Shown: positions 1 to 7,720 of the stretch, piece after piece
Numbering within the stretch: the stretch's first letter is position 1
How the letters are laid out: each line of letters begins with the position of its first letter
Origin: an uncultured Bacteroidales bacterium
Lineage (GTDB): Bacteria; Bacteroidota; Bacteroidia; Bacteroidales; Bacteroidaceae
Length of the DNA: 64,000 nt
Reading direction: 5' to 3'
NCBI GenBank assembly: GCA_902788315.1
Contig: CADAJS010000008.1
Coordinates: 1 to 64,000 of the forward strand
Translations under genes and position numbers: made by a program
The notes under the pieces: model-generated
Told to the model about the DNA's origin: nothing
Databases searched by the model: none
What the model saw: only the letters and a program-made list of their open reading frames with translations

Positions 1-93
1 ATGAAAACGAACTGGAAAACCATCCTGGCCGAGGTGCTTCGCATCCTCCTGGCGCTGCTGGGCGGCGCAGCCGGGGCGCAATTTAAAGTTTAA
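1..93 (+). CDS. smalltalk-like 30-residue small protein
   Basis: The frame opens with ATG at the first base and ends at TAA 91-93, giving 30 residues: a short basic start with two Trp/Lys pairs, then a hydrophobic Leu/Ala/Gly stretch. This resembles the tiny Bacteroides proteins named smalltalk protein, usually found next to an HU-like protein and an amidase gene. That identification is from memory of the family and the context lies outside the window. The start could be further upstream, because the window begins here. The last codons run into a 7-bp tandem repeat, so the true C-terminus may have been altered. Function unknown. Confidence 0.5.
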   Translation: MKTNWKTILAEVLRILLALLGGAAGAQFKV

Positions 94-116
94 AGTTTAA
101 AGTTTATAGTTTATAG
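82..116. repeat. 7-bp tandem repeat, five units
   Basis: Three TTTAAAG units (82-102) are followed by two TTTATAG units (103-116). The first units lie inside the end of the 30-residue ORF and supply its stop codon. Confidence 0.8.
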
Positions 117-172
117 TTCTTCGCACTAAAGGCGAAGCGGCGGAGCCGATTACTTCGCTCGTCGAAGAACTA
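114..172. repeat. inverted repeat enclosing a GCGAAGCGGCGG element
   Basis: TAGTTCTTCG at 114-123 is the exact reverse complement of CGAAGAACTA at 163-172. Inside lies a 24-bp stretch (132-155) that recurs exactly at 7479-7502 in another intergenic region. The GCGAAG/CTTCGC pair (132-137, 153-158) makes a nested stem. It looks like an interspersed non-coding repeat family; no function can be assigned. Confidence 0.65.
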
Positions 173-225
173 CAAAACGTTGAAAGCACCCGAAACTTGA
201 ATCATCTGAAAAAAAGACACTCACT

Positions 226-354
226 ATGGAACGTCTCTCTGCTGCTCTACTTTTGGCTTTTGGCGCAGTCATCTGCGCCATCAGCCTCTTCCTTCCCCCG
301 CAGGGGGAGATAGACTCCAGCGATATCGCCAACCTACTGAACCGCAGGAAGTAA
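226..354 (+). CDS. 42-residue single-pass membrane peptide
   Basis: ATG at 226 to TAA at 352-354. The peptide has one hydrophobic helix (about residues 5-23) followed by LPPQGEI and a polar tail ending NRRK. Small Bacteroidales membrane proteins with an LPPxGEI motif after a single helix are familiar, but I know no function. The stop codon sits in the loop of a terminator-like hairpin (340-368), which supports this being a real transcribed unit. It shares orientation with the small ORF at 1-93. Confidence 0.5.
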   Translation: MERLSAALLLAFGAVICAISLFLPPQGEIDSSDIANLLNRRK

Positions 355-368
355 CCTCCTGCGGTTTT
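340..368 (+). terminator. intrinsic terminator overlapping stop codon
   Basis: AACCGCAGGA (340-349) pairs with TCCTGCGGTT (357-366), giving a 10-bp stem with a 7-nt loop that contains the TAA stop of the 42-residue ORF. Four T follow the stem centre of the right arm. Confidence 0.7.
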
Positions 369-387
369 GCATTTGAACTATGTTCGA

Positions 388-588
388 ATGCATGCGTCGC
401 TCGGCATAGCATTCGAGCGAGACTCGACGCTCTGCTCTCACTCCTTTGCATTTGACGTTCGTCGAATGCATGCGTCGCTCGGCATAGCCCGAAAGCGAGC
501 TTTCGGCTCTGCGCTCACTCCTTTGCATTTTGCATTTTGCATTTTGCAATAAGGGTGCTTACATGATGCATGCGTCGCTCGGCATAGC
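388..588. repeat. three copies of a 23-bp interspersed repeat
   Basis: A 23-bp sequence beginning ATGCATGCGTCG and ending CGGCATAGC occurs exactly at 388-410, 466-488 and 566-588. Between copies a second motif (CTCACTCCTTTGCATTT) occurs twice, with 6-mer TTTGCA runs at 520-548. A dyad CCGAAAGC-GA-GCTTTCGG lies at 489-506. The copies are unevenly spaced (78 and 100 bp), so this is not a CRISPR. No credible gene lies between 355 and 616. Confidence 0.75.
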
Positions 589-616
589 GTTCGCCGTTCG
601 TCTCCCCCTCCCGCGC

Positions 617-3007
617 TCAATGGAGAGCGTGGTCCAGGCCCACATCGGTGCCGTTCCATGCCTTGAGACTGGTCCAGGGTACGGCGGGGCAGGCCCAGAA
701 GGGGTCGTCCTCGGGTAGGCCCAGGGGCAGGAAGGCGGCGGTGGAGAGATAGAGGCTGCCGGTATTGATGTAGGTCTCGCCCATGCGGGGCTGGCTGCCG
801 GCAAAGCCTACGCGCAGCCATCCCTGGGAGTCAAACGTCCGGGGCTGGCTCAGCTGGCGGCGTATGACGGCCGTCAGGGCACAGCGCACCTGGGCGGGAG
901 CGAGCGTGGAGGGGAGCAGGCGGAGCCAGGCGGCATCGGCCAGGGCATGGAGCGAGCCGCAGCGGTAGGCGATGGAGCGTCCGATGACGGGATACGTCCC
1001 CTCGGGGGAAATCATGCGTTCGAGCTGGCTGGCATAGCGCCCCAGGCGTCTCTCCTGTTCGGGGAGGAAGTCGGCGCCCTCCAGGCCGTGCCGCTTCATG
1101 ACGCGCAGCACCTCGGTGAGCATGGGGTGGATGACCAGGCTGTTATAATAGTCGAGGTGGAATTGGGGGCCGTCGCCGTACCAGGCGTCGCCCTGGTACC
1201 AGTCGTCGCGGAAACGCTTGATGCCGTACATCAGCCGTTGCTCGTCGTATTCGCCGGCAAATTCGAGCAGGGCTGCCTCGATCATCGAGGCGAAGAGCAG
1301 CCAGTTGCTCTCGTAGGGCTTGATGCTGCGCGATGCCTTCCACTCGGCAATGAGGCGCTGGCGCGTCTGCGGGTCGAGGCGCCCCCAAATCTGTGTGGGG
1401 GCACGCAGGATGCCCTGGGCCAGGAAGGCGGCGTCCACCAGGGGCTGTGCCTCGGGGCCCGCGAACGTCAGATGGTCGGGCGACTGCGGGTCCACGCCGT
1501 GCTGCAGGCCGCGTACCACCAGGTCGATGTAGCGGGCTCGCAGGCGTCCCTCCTCGCTCTCGTCGGGGCCCAGCTCCAGCCAGGGTGCTATGCCGCAGAC
1601 GGTGCGCCCCACGGCTTCGAGGAAGGAGACCTGGCGGTGCTCGGCGCTCTGGTGGCGCGTCTCGTAGGGCATGTGCTGCTTCAGTGTGCCGGCGGCCAGA
1701 TGGGTGAGCACGGGATCGGCTATGCGCGTGAGCTGCTCGATCCAATAGCGGCGGTCGGCGGCGCCGGTGGTCCTCGTCTGCAGTTTCTTCAGGCGCAGCA
1801 GGGCTTCCACGAAATAATAGTCGGCATACGTCAGCGGCACGTCCACCTCGCTCTTGGCCGGCAGCGAGCCCACGCTGTGTCCCAGGAGGAAGCCGCCCCG
1901 CTCGCCGGGCTTCGAGAGATAGCGGGGCGAGGCCAAGGTGCGTATCTGCTGCTCCGCGACGGCCAGCCAGCGGGCGGCCTCGGCGCTGGGGTCCAGCTGG
2001 CTCAGCTCGATGAGTGCCGAGGCCATGATGGCGGCGGCCGAGGCATCGCGCTGGGCGTGGGGGATGTCGGGTGCGTCGTAGTCCCAGAAGGGGACCTTGT
2101 CCTCCGGCAGGCGGGGATGGGAGGTGAGGAACGAGGCGATGTGGCGCGCCTGTTCCAGATAGGCGGGGTTCTGCGTCTCGCGGTACATCATCGTGTAGCC
2201 ATAGAGCCCCCAGGACTGTCCCCGTGCCCAGGCACTCGGGTCGGCATATCCCTGGGCTGTGTTCTTGGCGTGGGGCTGTGCCGTCAGGGTGTCGTAGGAG
2301 ACGACGTGGAAGGTGCTGTAGTCCTCGCGGAAGTGGTTCTTGATGGTGGTGTTTGCATGAGTCTGTGCGATGTCCTCGTAGCGTCGGTCGCCGGTCTCGT
2401 GGCTCATGAAGCAGAGCATCTCGAGGTTCATCATGTTGTCGATGATTACGGGATACTGCCATCGCTTGTTCGTCTGCCACGACTTGATGACTCCCAGCCG
2501 CGGGTTCCAGCGTGTGAGCAGGCTCTGCGTGCCCTCGCTGATGACGTCGAGGTAGTGGCGGTCGCCGGTGATGCGGTAGCCCTGCCCGAAGCTGCAGTAG
2601 AGCATGAAGCCCAGGTCGTGGGTGTTCGTCAGCTGCTTGGCCGGCTCTACGCGTTCGGTGAACAGGCGGGCCAGGCGCAGCAGCTCGTCGGTCTGTGCCT
2701 GACGGTCCTCGCCTACGAGGCGATTGCTCCTGCTGTCCTCGTAGAGCATCCACAGCAGGCCGGGGTAGAAGCCTGAGACCCAGGCGCCGTAGTTGCATGT
2801 CTGTAGCTGGTCTTTGTCGTAGGTGCGTGGCAGGGCATCGGCCTTGCCTTCGAGGTTGTGGCCCATGAGGAGCGCCTGGCTGCGTGCCAGTGCGAGCGAA
2901 CGCTCGATGACGGACTGGATGGGTTCGGTCTCTGTCTCCTGGGCCCGCAAGCCTCCGAGGCTGATTGTCAGGCCCAGCATGATGCTGATAAGCAAGTGTC
3001 TCTTCAT
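617..3007 (-). CDS. secreted GH88 unsaturated glucuronyl hydrolase fused to DUF2264 domain
   Basis: The 796-residue protein starts at the ATG ending at 3007; the open frame extends further upstream but this Met begins a clean signal peptide (about residues 1-23, ending GLRAQ). Residues 30-395 match GH88/GH105-type (alpha/alpha)6 hydrolases that release unsaturated uronic acids left by polysaccharide lyases. The family Asp residues fit D190 (IIDNMMN) and D256 (YADPSAWARGQSW). Residues about 400-780 match DUF2264, a second (alpha/alpha) barrel family containing beta-glucuronidase-type enzymes. The two are normally separate proteins; here the frame is continuous. It follows the GH128-like gene with a 91-bp gap. 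It probably acts on uronic-acid oligosaccharides in the periplasm. Confidence 0.85.
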   Translation of the reverse strand: MKRHLLISIMLGLTISLGGLRAQETETEPIQSVIERSLALARSQALLMGHNLEGKADALPRTYDKDQLQTCNYGAWVSGFYPGLLWMLYEDSRSNRLVGEDRQAQTDELLRLARLFTERVEPAKQLTNTHDLGFMLYCSFGQGYRITGDRHYLDVISEGTQSLLTRWNPRLGVIKSWQTNKRWQYPVIIDNMMNLEMLCFMSHETGDRRYEDIAQTHANTTIKNHFREDYSTFHVVSYDTLTAQPHAKNTAQGYADPSAWARGQSWGLYGYTMMYRETQNPAYLEQARHIASFLTSHPRLPEDKVPFWDYDAPDIPHAQRDASAAAIMASALIELSQLDPSAEAARWLAVAEQQIRTLASPRYLSKPGERGGFLLGHSVGSLPAKSEVDVPLTYADYYFVEALLRLKKLQTRTTGAADRRYWIEQLTRIADPVLTHLAAGTLKQHMPYETRHQSAEHRQVSFLEAVGRTVCGIAPWLELGPDESEEGRLRARYIDLVVRGLQHGVDPQSPDHLTFAGPEAQPLVDAAFLAQGILRAPTQIWGRLDPQTRQRLIAEWKASRSIKPYESNWLLFASMIEAALLEFAGEYDEQRLMYGIKRFRDDWYQGDAWYGDGPQFHLDYYNSLVIHPMLTEVLRVMKRHGLEGADFLPEQERRLGRYASQLERMISPEGTYPVIGRSIAYRCGSLHALADAAWLRLLPSTLAPAQVRCALTAVIRRQLSQPRTFDSQGWLRVGFAGSQPRMGETYINTGSLYLSTAAFLPLGLPEDDPFWACPAVPWTSLKAWNGTDVGLDHALH

Positions 3008-3027
3008 TTTAAGCTTCGTACTGTTTT

Positions 3028-3090
3028 GATTACTTGGAGTACTCTGATTACTCGGATTACTCGGAGTACTCTGATTAGTCTGATTAGTCT
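3028..3090. repeat. GATTACTCGGAGTACTCT-type direct repeats
   Basis: The gap between the GH128-like and GH88 genes is filled by tandem imperfect units built from GATTAC/GATTAG and GGAGTACTCT; the latter is itself palindromic around AGTACT. It may be slippage-prone. No promoter motif is visible in it. Confidence 0.6.
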
Positions 3091-3098
3091 GACTGCCT

Positions 3099-4634
3099 CT
3101 AATAAACCTTTTTCCCGCCCTGGATGACGATACGCCGACCAGGCGAGGCTGTGATGCGCCGACCAGGCGAGGCCGTGATGCGGCGGCCAGAGAGGTCGTA
3201 GCAGGGGAGCGCCTCGCTCTGCGTCTCGGGAGCGAGCGGGGAGAAGACGGCCGAGGCGGGGTCCTCGACGGCATCGTCCTCGGTGCCCTCGATGCGCAGC
3301 CAGTTCATCCGGTTGGGGGCTTGCTTCACGTTGTTGAGGCGCAGCCGGTGCAGGCCGGGGGTGAGCATGAGGCTGGTGGTGACCGTGGCCCACTGGCCTT
3401 TGGTGGAGGGCAGCGAGCGGCTCACCAGCTTGCGCCCGTCGAGAAGAAACTCGATGGTGGTGCCGCTCTCGTTGCAGAGGCGCATCGAGAGGGTGTACAT
3501 CTTGCGGGTGCCCACGTTGATCTGGTATTCCACGTAGGGCGTGATGACCTTCTGCTCCCAGTTGCGGTACTGCTGGAACTCGCTCAGCTCTATCTGCTGC
3601 TCACTCTCGGAGTCGGTGTTGTGGCGCAGCTTGCAGTCGGCCATGTCGATATAGTCCTTGGCGGGGATAAGCTGGCCGGGCTTCCAGTAACACGTCTTGT
3701 CGAAGGCCGACAGGTGGGCATAGATGCGTCCCAGCTCGGTGAACTGCAGGTTGGCGTCGCTCCCTGCGAAGACGTGCCAGTAGGGGAAGCTGTTGGTGAA
3801 GCTGCCTCCGATACCCATGAACCAGGCATATCCGGCCACGTTGTCGCTCTGCTCCAGGATCTGCACCTTCTGTACCATCTGGTCTATCTGGCTGTCCTCG
3901 GTGGTGGTGAATCCGTCCTTGTCGCCCTCGCCGGCGCTGAACTCGGTGAGGAATATCTGCTTGCGTCCGTTGCGGGCGAAGTAGTCGCGGAGGCGCTGGT
4001 CGCGGTCGGAGGCGTAGAGGTATTCGTCCACGAACCACCGGACGGAGCTGGCCCAGTTCATGTAGGTGTGCAGGGCGATGTAGTCCATGCGAGGGTCGCG
4101 GTTGTCATTGAGCTTGCGGTACTCCTCGATGAAGGCACCCAGCCACTCGTCCAGCCCCCATACCTTGCCGTCCGTGAGTTTCTGGTATCCGAAGTTCATG
4201 GCGGGGGAGACAAGTCGGAGTCCGTAGTCCTCGGCTATCTGTTCCACCTTGGGCCAGTAGCGGGCGGCAATGGCGGGCGTGATGTTCGAGCCCCCGTCGC
4301 CGCTGGTGAAGTTCGGTTCGTTGTATCCCAGCAGAAGCTCCGTCTCGGGGTGTGCGGCGAGATAGCGTCGCAGCTTCTGCTCGCTGAACTGATGGTTCCA
4401 GCACATCGGGGCAAAGCGTATGCCGGAGGCCTCGGCAGAGTGCAGGCCGTCCGGCTCGGGCGCTACGGCCCAGTTGTAGGTCCAGCTGACCCCGGGCTTC
4501 AGTGCCTGAGTCCACGCCTCGGTGTAGTGGGGATTGTTCTCGCAGATGCCGCGCTTGGGACTGCGCTTCATCTGTGCCGGCATGGCGATGGACCAGCCCA
4601 GCAGCATGAGGAGGATGGGGAGATGGCGTCTCAT
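3099..4634 (-). CDS. secreted GH128-like glycosidase with CBM6-like domain
   Basis: The 511-residue protein starts at the ATG ending at 4634 (MRRHLPILLML, signal peptide to about residue 20). Residues 30-330 form a TIM barrel of the Glyco_hydro_cc/GH128 type, known for endo-beta-1,3-glucanases. The acid/base candidate is E106 (LLGYNEPN) and the nucleophile candidate E231 (IFLTEFSAGE). Residues about 370-470 resemble a CBM6-like beta-sandwich. The C-terminus has a CYDLSGRR...GGKKVY tail in which the octapeptide ITASPGRR is duplicated. It is upstream of the GH88 fusion on the same strand, so the two may be co-transcribed. No -7 box is visible just upstream. Confidence 0.8.
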   Translation of the reverse strand: MRRHLPILLMLLGWSIAMPAQMKRSPKRGICENNPHYTEAWTQALKPGVSWTYNWAVAPEPDGLHSAEASGIRFAPMCWNHQFSEQKLRRYLAAHPETELLLGYNEPNFTSGDGGSNITPAIAARYWPKVEQIAEDYGLRLVSPAMNFGYQKLTDGKVWGLDEWLGAFIEEYRKLNDNRDPRMDYIALHTYMNWASSVRWFVDEYLYASDRDQRLRDYFARNGRKQIFLTEFSAGEGDKDGFTTTEDSQIDQMVQKVQILEQSDNVAGYAWFMGIGGSFTNSFPYWHVFAGSDANLQFTELGRIYAHLSAFDKTCYWKPGQLIPAKDYIDMADCKLRHNTDSESEQQIELSEFQQYRNWEQKVITPYVEYQINVGTRKMYTLSMRLCNESGTTIEFLLDGRKLVSRSLPSTKGQWATVTTSLMLTPGLHRLRLNNVKQAPNRMNWLRIEGTEDDAVEDPASAVFSPLAPETQSEALPCYDLSGRRITASPGRRITASPGRRIVIQGGKKVY

Positions 4635-4731
4635 AGGGTGGGGGGAGTCCCCTCTCTCGCCAGCCCATGCCTTGTGCGGCAGGCGCAAGCGATGCGGAGG
4701 GGGGATGTTCTTGGGGTTCAGGAAACGGAAA

Positions 4732-4765
4732 AACCCTACGCTCCCTGATATGGGATGGTAGGGTT
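4732..4765 (-). terminator. terminator downstream of ferredoxin gene
   Basis: AACCCTAC (4732-4739) pairs with GTAGGGTT (4758-4765), with an inner TCCC/GGGA pairing. Read on the minus strand the stem is followed by TTTTT. It lies between the ferredoxin stop (4831) and the GH128-like gene, so transcription of the latter must start anew or read through. Confidence 0.65.
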
Positions 4766-4830
4766 CAGTCTCTTTGATTAGTTTCTCAGTCAAGTGCTCC
4801 ACTCCCTGGAGGGGAAGTGGGGGAGGGTTC

Positions 4831-4995
4831 TTACAGCGAGATAGCGCCGCTGGGGCAAACATCGGCACAAGTGCCGCACTCCGTGCACTGCTCGGGGTCA
4901 ATCGAATACTTGTCGCCCTCGGAGATAGCTCCTACGGGACACTCGTCAATACATGTGCCGCAAGCAACACAGTCGTCACCAATTACGTAAGCCAT
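4831..4995 (-). CDS. 2[4Fe-4S] ferredoxin, 54 residues
   Basis: Minus-strand ATG (4993-4995) to TAA (4831-4833). The protein has two CxxCxxCxxxCP motifs: C9, C12, C15, C19 and C37, C40, C43, C47, typical of clostridial-type bacterial ferredoxins of about 55 residues. It carries low-potential electrons in the cytoplasm, in anaerobes typically for pyruvate:ferredoxin oxidoreductase, hydrogenase or Rnf. It is monocistronic: a Bacteroidetes -7 box lies 46 bp upstream and a hairpin terminator downstream. Identification is secure; the electron partner cannot be told from context. Confidence 0.93.
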   Translation of the reverse strand: MAYVIGDDCVACGTCIDECPVGAISEGDKYSIDPEQCTECGTCADVCPSGAISL

Positions 4996-5040
4996 AGTTC
5001 TTTTCTTCTTTTAAATGTGGGTTATTACTCTTTATGTGGG

Positions 5041-5050
5041 TGCAAAGATA
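5041..5050 (-). promoter_or_regulatory. ferredoxin promoter -7 box
   Basis: Read on the minus strand this is TATCTTTGCA, matching the Bacteroidetes TAnnTTTG -7 element, 46 bp before the ferredoxin ATG. Confidence 0.65.
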
Positions 5051-5138
5051 GCTATTTTTAGTGATACGCGCCACATTTCGGGCTAATATTTTTTGCGTAA
5101 TCATCAAAAAAGATTAGAGCGGAGGCTCGCCACGCCTC

Positions 5139-5975
5139 TCAATCGTCCAGGCTCAGCTCCAGCGTGCCTATCCAGCGCGCGTTCTTGCCCATGTGGTTTA
5201 CGGTCACCTCGTGGCCCTCGCGGTTCAGGATGTAGGCGGGATGCTCGAAGTAGGTGTGGCTGTGTCCGCCCAAGACGACGTCGATGCCCGTGGTGGCGCG
5301 GATGAAGCCCTTGTCGTGGTCGGGCTCGTCGCCCCATCCGAGGTGGCTCAGGCAGATGACGAGGTCGCAGTGCTCCTCGCCTCTGAGACGGTCCACGACG
5401 GGCTGCGCCGCCTGGATGGGCGGGGTGTAGCGAGTGTCGCCGTAGGACTGCTTGGCCACGAGACCCTCCAGCTGGGGAGCCACGCCGAGCACTCCTACGC
5501 GCACGCCCGCGCGTTCTATTATTATATAGGGCTTCACGAGACCGTCCACCGGTGTGCCTCGGAAGTCGTAGTTGCAGCATACGATGGGGAAGCTGGCCAT
5601 GCGGAAGAGCCGTGCCATATTCTCCAGACCGAAGTCGAATTCATGGTTGCCTATGGTGCAGGCGTCGTATCGCATCTCGTTCATCAGCTTTACCTCCACC
5701 TCTCCCTTGAACAGATTGTAGTAGGCCGAGCCCTGCGAGAAGTCGCCGCAGTCGAAGAGCAGCAGGTCGGTGGGGTATTCCCTGCGCAACCTCTCCAGCA
5801 GTGCGGCACGCCGCATGTAGCCCGCCTTGTTGGCCTGGGCCGTGTCGCTGAAGTTGGGCGAGATGGGTTCGATGCACGAATGCGTGTCGCTCGTCTGCAC
5901 GATGAAGATTTTGCGCTGCCCGGCGCTGGCCGAGAGCGTCAGCGCAAGGAGTATGGGGAGGAGGATTCTTTTCAT
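5139..5975 (-). CDS. 5'-nucleotidase/metallophosphatase catalytic domain protein
   Basis: The 278-residue exported protein has a signal peptide (MKRILLPILLALTLSASA) followed by a calcineurin-type metallophosphatase fold. Metal-binding motifs are visible: D30/H32 (QTSDTHSC), DCGDFSQG, GNHEFDFG, LSHLG and GGHSHT. This corresponds to the N-terminal half of UshA-type 5'-nucleotidases, which hydrolyse nucleotides in the periplasm. The gene upstream (6040-6777) encodes the matching C-terminal half, 64 bp away on the same strand, so the enzyme is split into two polypeptides that probably work together. This split arrangement is common in Bacteroidales. Confidence 0.88.
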   Translation of the reverse strand: MKRILLPILLALTLSASAGQRKIFIVQTSDTHSCIEPISPNFSDTAQANKAGYMRRAALLERLRREYPTDLLLFDCGDFSQGSAYYNLFKGEVEVKLMNEMRYDACTIGNHEFDFGLENMARLFRMASFPIVCCNYDFRGTPVDGLVKPYIIIERAGVRVGVLGVAPQLEGLVAKQSYGDTRYTPPIQAAQPVVDRLRGEEHCDLVICLSHLGWGDEPDHDKGFIRATTGIDVVLGGHSHTYFEHPAYILNREGHEVTVNHMGKNARWIGTLELSLDD

Positions 5976-6039
5976 GAGGAGGATGAGGGAGTGGGTTTAA
6001 TGGGTCTAATGGGTTTAATGAGGTGGATGGGAGGGGGGG

Positions 6040-6777
6040 CTACTTCACTACGATACGGCCCTCAATACGGCTGTCGATCACCTTGTTCTTGATGATGCTC
6101 TCGGCCATAGCGTCGCGGGCCAGGAGGTGAATCTCGTGCACCTTCGTGTGCCGCTTCAGCGAGTAGAGCTTGTCGTTGCCCTCCATCAGATAGTCGATGG
6201 TGGCCACCCGGTAGGTGCGGTCCTTGTCGATGGGTTTTCCGTCGATGGTTGCGCTGAGCAACTGACCGTCCTTGCTGATTTCCAGGCGTACCGATGCGCT
6301 GACAGCCTCGCCGTGCACGGCGGCGATGTCCTTGAAGAGGGCCTCGACATCGCTGCCCTTCATCTCCAGCACCACCACATAGTTTTGGAAGGGCGATATG
6401 AGCATCACGTCGCCGCGCCGCACGATGCCCTCGGGCATGTTATTGCGCAGTCCGCCCACGTTCATCACGCCGAAGTCGGCACGGTCGAGTCCCGTGGCCG
6501 TGGAGGTCTCCACCATCACGTCGGCCACCCAGTTGCCCAGCAGGCTCTCGGGGCGTCCGGCTGTCATGGCCGTGCGGCTCAGTCCCAGCGGCGGCATCAT
6601 CACGCTGTCCACACTGTGCTTGTATGGCGCCACGATGGCCATCGCACGGGCGTGCGGCGTACTGTCCAGGTCGGCGGTCACCTCTATGCGTTCCGAGGCG
6701 ATGGCGCGCACCTTATATTTCTGGCTCCACACGATGGTGGGAAACAGGCAGATGGCGAGTAGAAGTATCTTTTTCAT
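6040..6777 (-). CDS. 5'-nucleotidase C-terminal (substrate-binding) domain protein
   Basis: The 245-residue protein has a signal peptide (to about residue 18, WSQ) and the 5_nucleotid_C fold, including LGNWVADVM, NVGGLRNNMPEG and the FQNYVVVLEMKG strand. In UshA this domain binds the nucleoside part of the substrate and moves over the metallophosphatase domain. It is first in a two-gene operon; the catalytic-domain gene follows 64 bp later. A -7 box lies at 6803-6810. Catalysis by this polypeptide alone is unlikely because it has no metal-binding motifs. Confidence 0.88.
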   Translation of the reverse strand: MKKILLLAICLFPTIVWSQKYKVRAIASERIEVTADLDSTPHARAMAIVAPYKHSVDSVMMPPLGLSRTAMTAGRPESLLGNWVADVMVETSTATGLDRADFGVMNVGGLRNNMPEGIVRRGDVMLISPFQNYVVVLEMKGSDVEALFKDIAAVHGEAVSASVRLEISKDGQLLSATIDGKPIDKDRTYRVATIDYLMEGNDKLYSLKRHTKVHEIHLLARDAMAESIIKNKVIDSRIEGRIVVK

Positions 6778-6802
6778 TCCTTTTCTGGCTTCATTTCGAG
6801 TC

Positions 6803-6810
6803 CAAAATTA
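6803..6810 (-). promoter_or_regulatory. -7 box of split 5'-nucleotidase operon
   Basis: Minus-strand TAATTTTG matches TAnnTTTG, with TTTTTTTG about 10-20 bp upstream as a possible -33 region. Confidence 0.5.
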
Positions 6811-6849
6811 CAAAAAAACACACTTTCTCCCAAAAAAATGAATTATGAA

Positions 6850-6881
6850 TTGTGAATTATGAATTAAAATCACTACCTTTG
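6850..6881 (+). promoter_or_regulatory. rplS promoter
   Basis: TTGTG (6850-6854), 19 bp, then TACCTTTG (6874-6881): a full Bacteroidetes -33/-7 promoter. The start site is expected about 6887, giving an 80-nt leader. Confidence 0.75.
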
Positions 6882-6893
6882 CACCCGCTTTCC

Positions 6894-6934
6894 CACGGGT
6901 CGCTGGCAGGAAAGAGAGACCTGTTATGCCCGTG
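6894..6934 (+). promoter_or_regulatory. structured rplS leader RNA
   Basis: CACGGG (6894-6899) pairs with CCCGTG (6929-6934), and GGCAGG (6905-6910) with CCTGTT (6920-6925), giving a two-tier hairpin with internal loop between promoter and rplS. L19 autoregulatory leaders are known in Firmicutes; this may be an analogous element. The structure is seen; regulation is inferred. Confidence 0.5.
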
Positions 6935-6969
6935 CGTGATCGACAAACAATATTTAATTATCAATTACA

Positions 6970-7338
6970 ATGGCTGATTTAATTAAAATTGCCGAAGAAG
7001 CATTTGCCACTGGCAAGCAGCATCCCGACTTCAAGGCCGGCGACACCGTGACCGTGGCATACAAGATTGTCGAGGGCAACAAGGAGCGTATCCAGCTCTA
7101 TCGTGGTGTGGTAATCAAGATTGCCGGACACCAGGAGAAGCGCCGTTTCACCGTGCGCAAGATGTCGGGAACCGTAGGTGTGGAGCGTATCTTCCCCATC
7201 GAGAGCCCGAACATCGAGAGCATCACCGTGAACAAGGTGGGTAAGGTGCGCCGCGCGAAGCTCTATTACCTGCGTAACCTCACGGGTAAGAAGGCTCGCA
7301 TTGCCGAGAAGTACACAGCCCAGAAGCCCGAGGCTTAA
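6970..7338 (+). CDS. rplS: 50S ribosomal protein L19
   Basis: The 122-residue protein matches bL19 over its length: [30 protein letters not shown] at the start and the [20 protein letters not shown] region near the end. L19 sits at the 30S-50S interface. It is monocistronic here, with its own promoter, a structured leader and a strong terminator (7382-7407); in many bacteria rplS lies with trmD instead. A slightly extended C-terminus (YTAQKPEA) is ordinary for Bacteroidetes. Confidence 0.97.
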   Translation: MADLIKIAEEAFATGKQHPDFKAGDTVTVAYKIVEGNKERIQLYRGVVIKIAGHQEKRRFTVRKMSGTVGVERIFPIESPNIESITVNKVGKVRRAKLYYLRNLTGKKARIAEKYTAQKPEA

Positions 7339-7381
7339 GGCTGTATGCTCTGTCAGACGAGAGATTCCATCTCACCCCTTC

Positions 7382-7407
7382 AGCATCGCTTCGGCGGTGC
7401 TTTTTTT
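7382..7407 (+). terminator. rplS terminator
   Basis: AGCATCGC (7382-7389), UUCG loop, GCGGTGCT (7394-7401) with one G-T pair, then seven T. Confidence 0.9.
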
Positions 7408-7473
7408 GTATGCAACGAATGTTTTTTGGGAGAGATGAAGTGGTTGGTAGTTAGGTAGATAAAGTAGTTCTTC

Positions 7474-7610
7474 GACGAGCGAAGCGGCGGAGCCGATTAC
7501 TTGGACGAGCCAAGCGGCAAAGCCGAGCGATCGCTTCGCTCGTCCTTCGGACGGTAGTTAAGCCGGCACCTTTTCTGTAAATAGAGCAGGCAAGACATTT
7601 GGCTTAACTA
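7474..7610. repeat. intergenic inverted-repeat element
   Basis: GACGAGCGAAGCG (7474-7486) is an exact inverted copy of 7532-7544. A 24-bp stretch at 7479-7502 is shared with 132-155. TAGTTAAGCC (7555-7564) is inverted at 7601-7610. Between arms GACGAGC-AAGCGGC is repeated directly at a 30-bp offset. Nothing in 7408-7685 looks coding. Probably an interspersed repeat of this genome. Confidence 0.65.
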
Positions 7611-7685
7611 CATAACTACTGACTACAAACTACTTTTGAAGCTTCGATGTTTTCACTCCTTTTCAGAAAGTTTAACGTTGTGGAT

Positions 7686-7716
7686 TTTGTCATGCGCCGC
7701 TTTCTCTGTATTTTTG
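7686..7716 (+). promoter_or_regulatory. promoter directly abutting an ATG
   Basis: TTTG (7686-7689), 19 bp, TATTTTTG (7709-7716), with the ATG of the next gene at 7721. Transcription should start within a few bases of the ATG, so the mRNA may be leaderless. Confidence 0.7.
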
Positions 7717-7720
7717 CTGC

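Noticed and set aside
388..588. Possible CRISPR array
   Set aside because: Only three copies, spacer lengths of 55 and 77 bp, other repeated motifs inside the spacers and no cas genes.
947..2776. A long open plus-strand frame of about 600 codons
   Set aside because: It is antisense to the GH88-DUF2264 gene and its residues (Val/Gly/His-rich) match no family. High GC at third positions leaves the opposite strand open.
3008..3274. N-terminal extension of the GH88 fusion
   Set aside because: The open frame continues 89 codons upstream but translates the intergenic direct repeats (Thr/Asn/Gln/Ser low complexity) ahead of a clear signal peptide.
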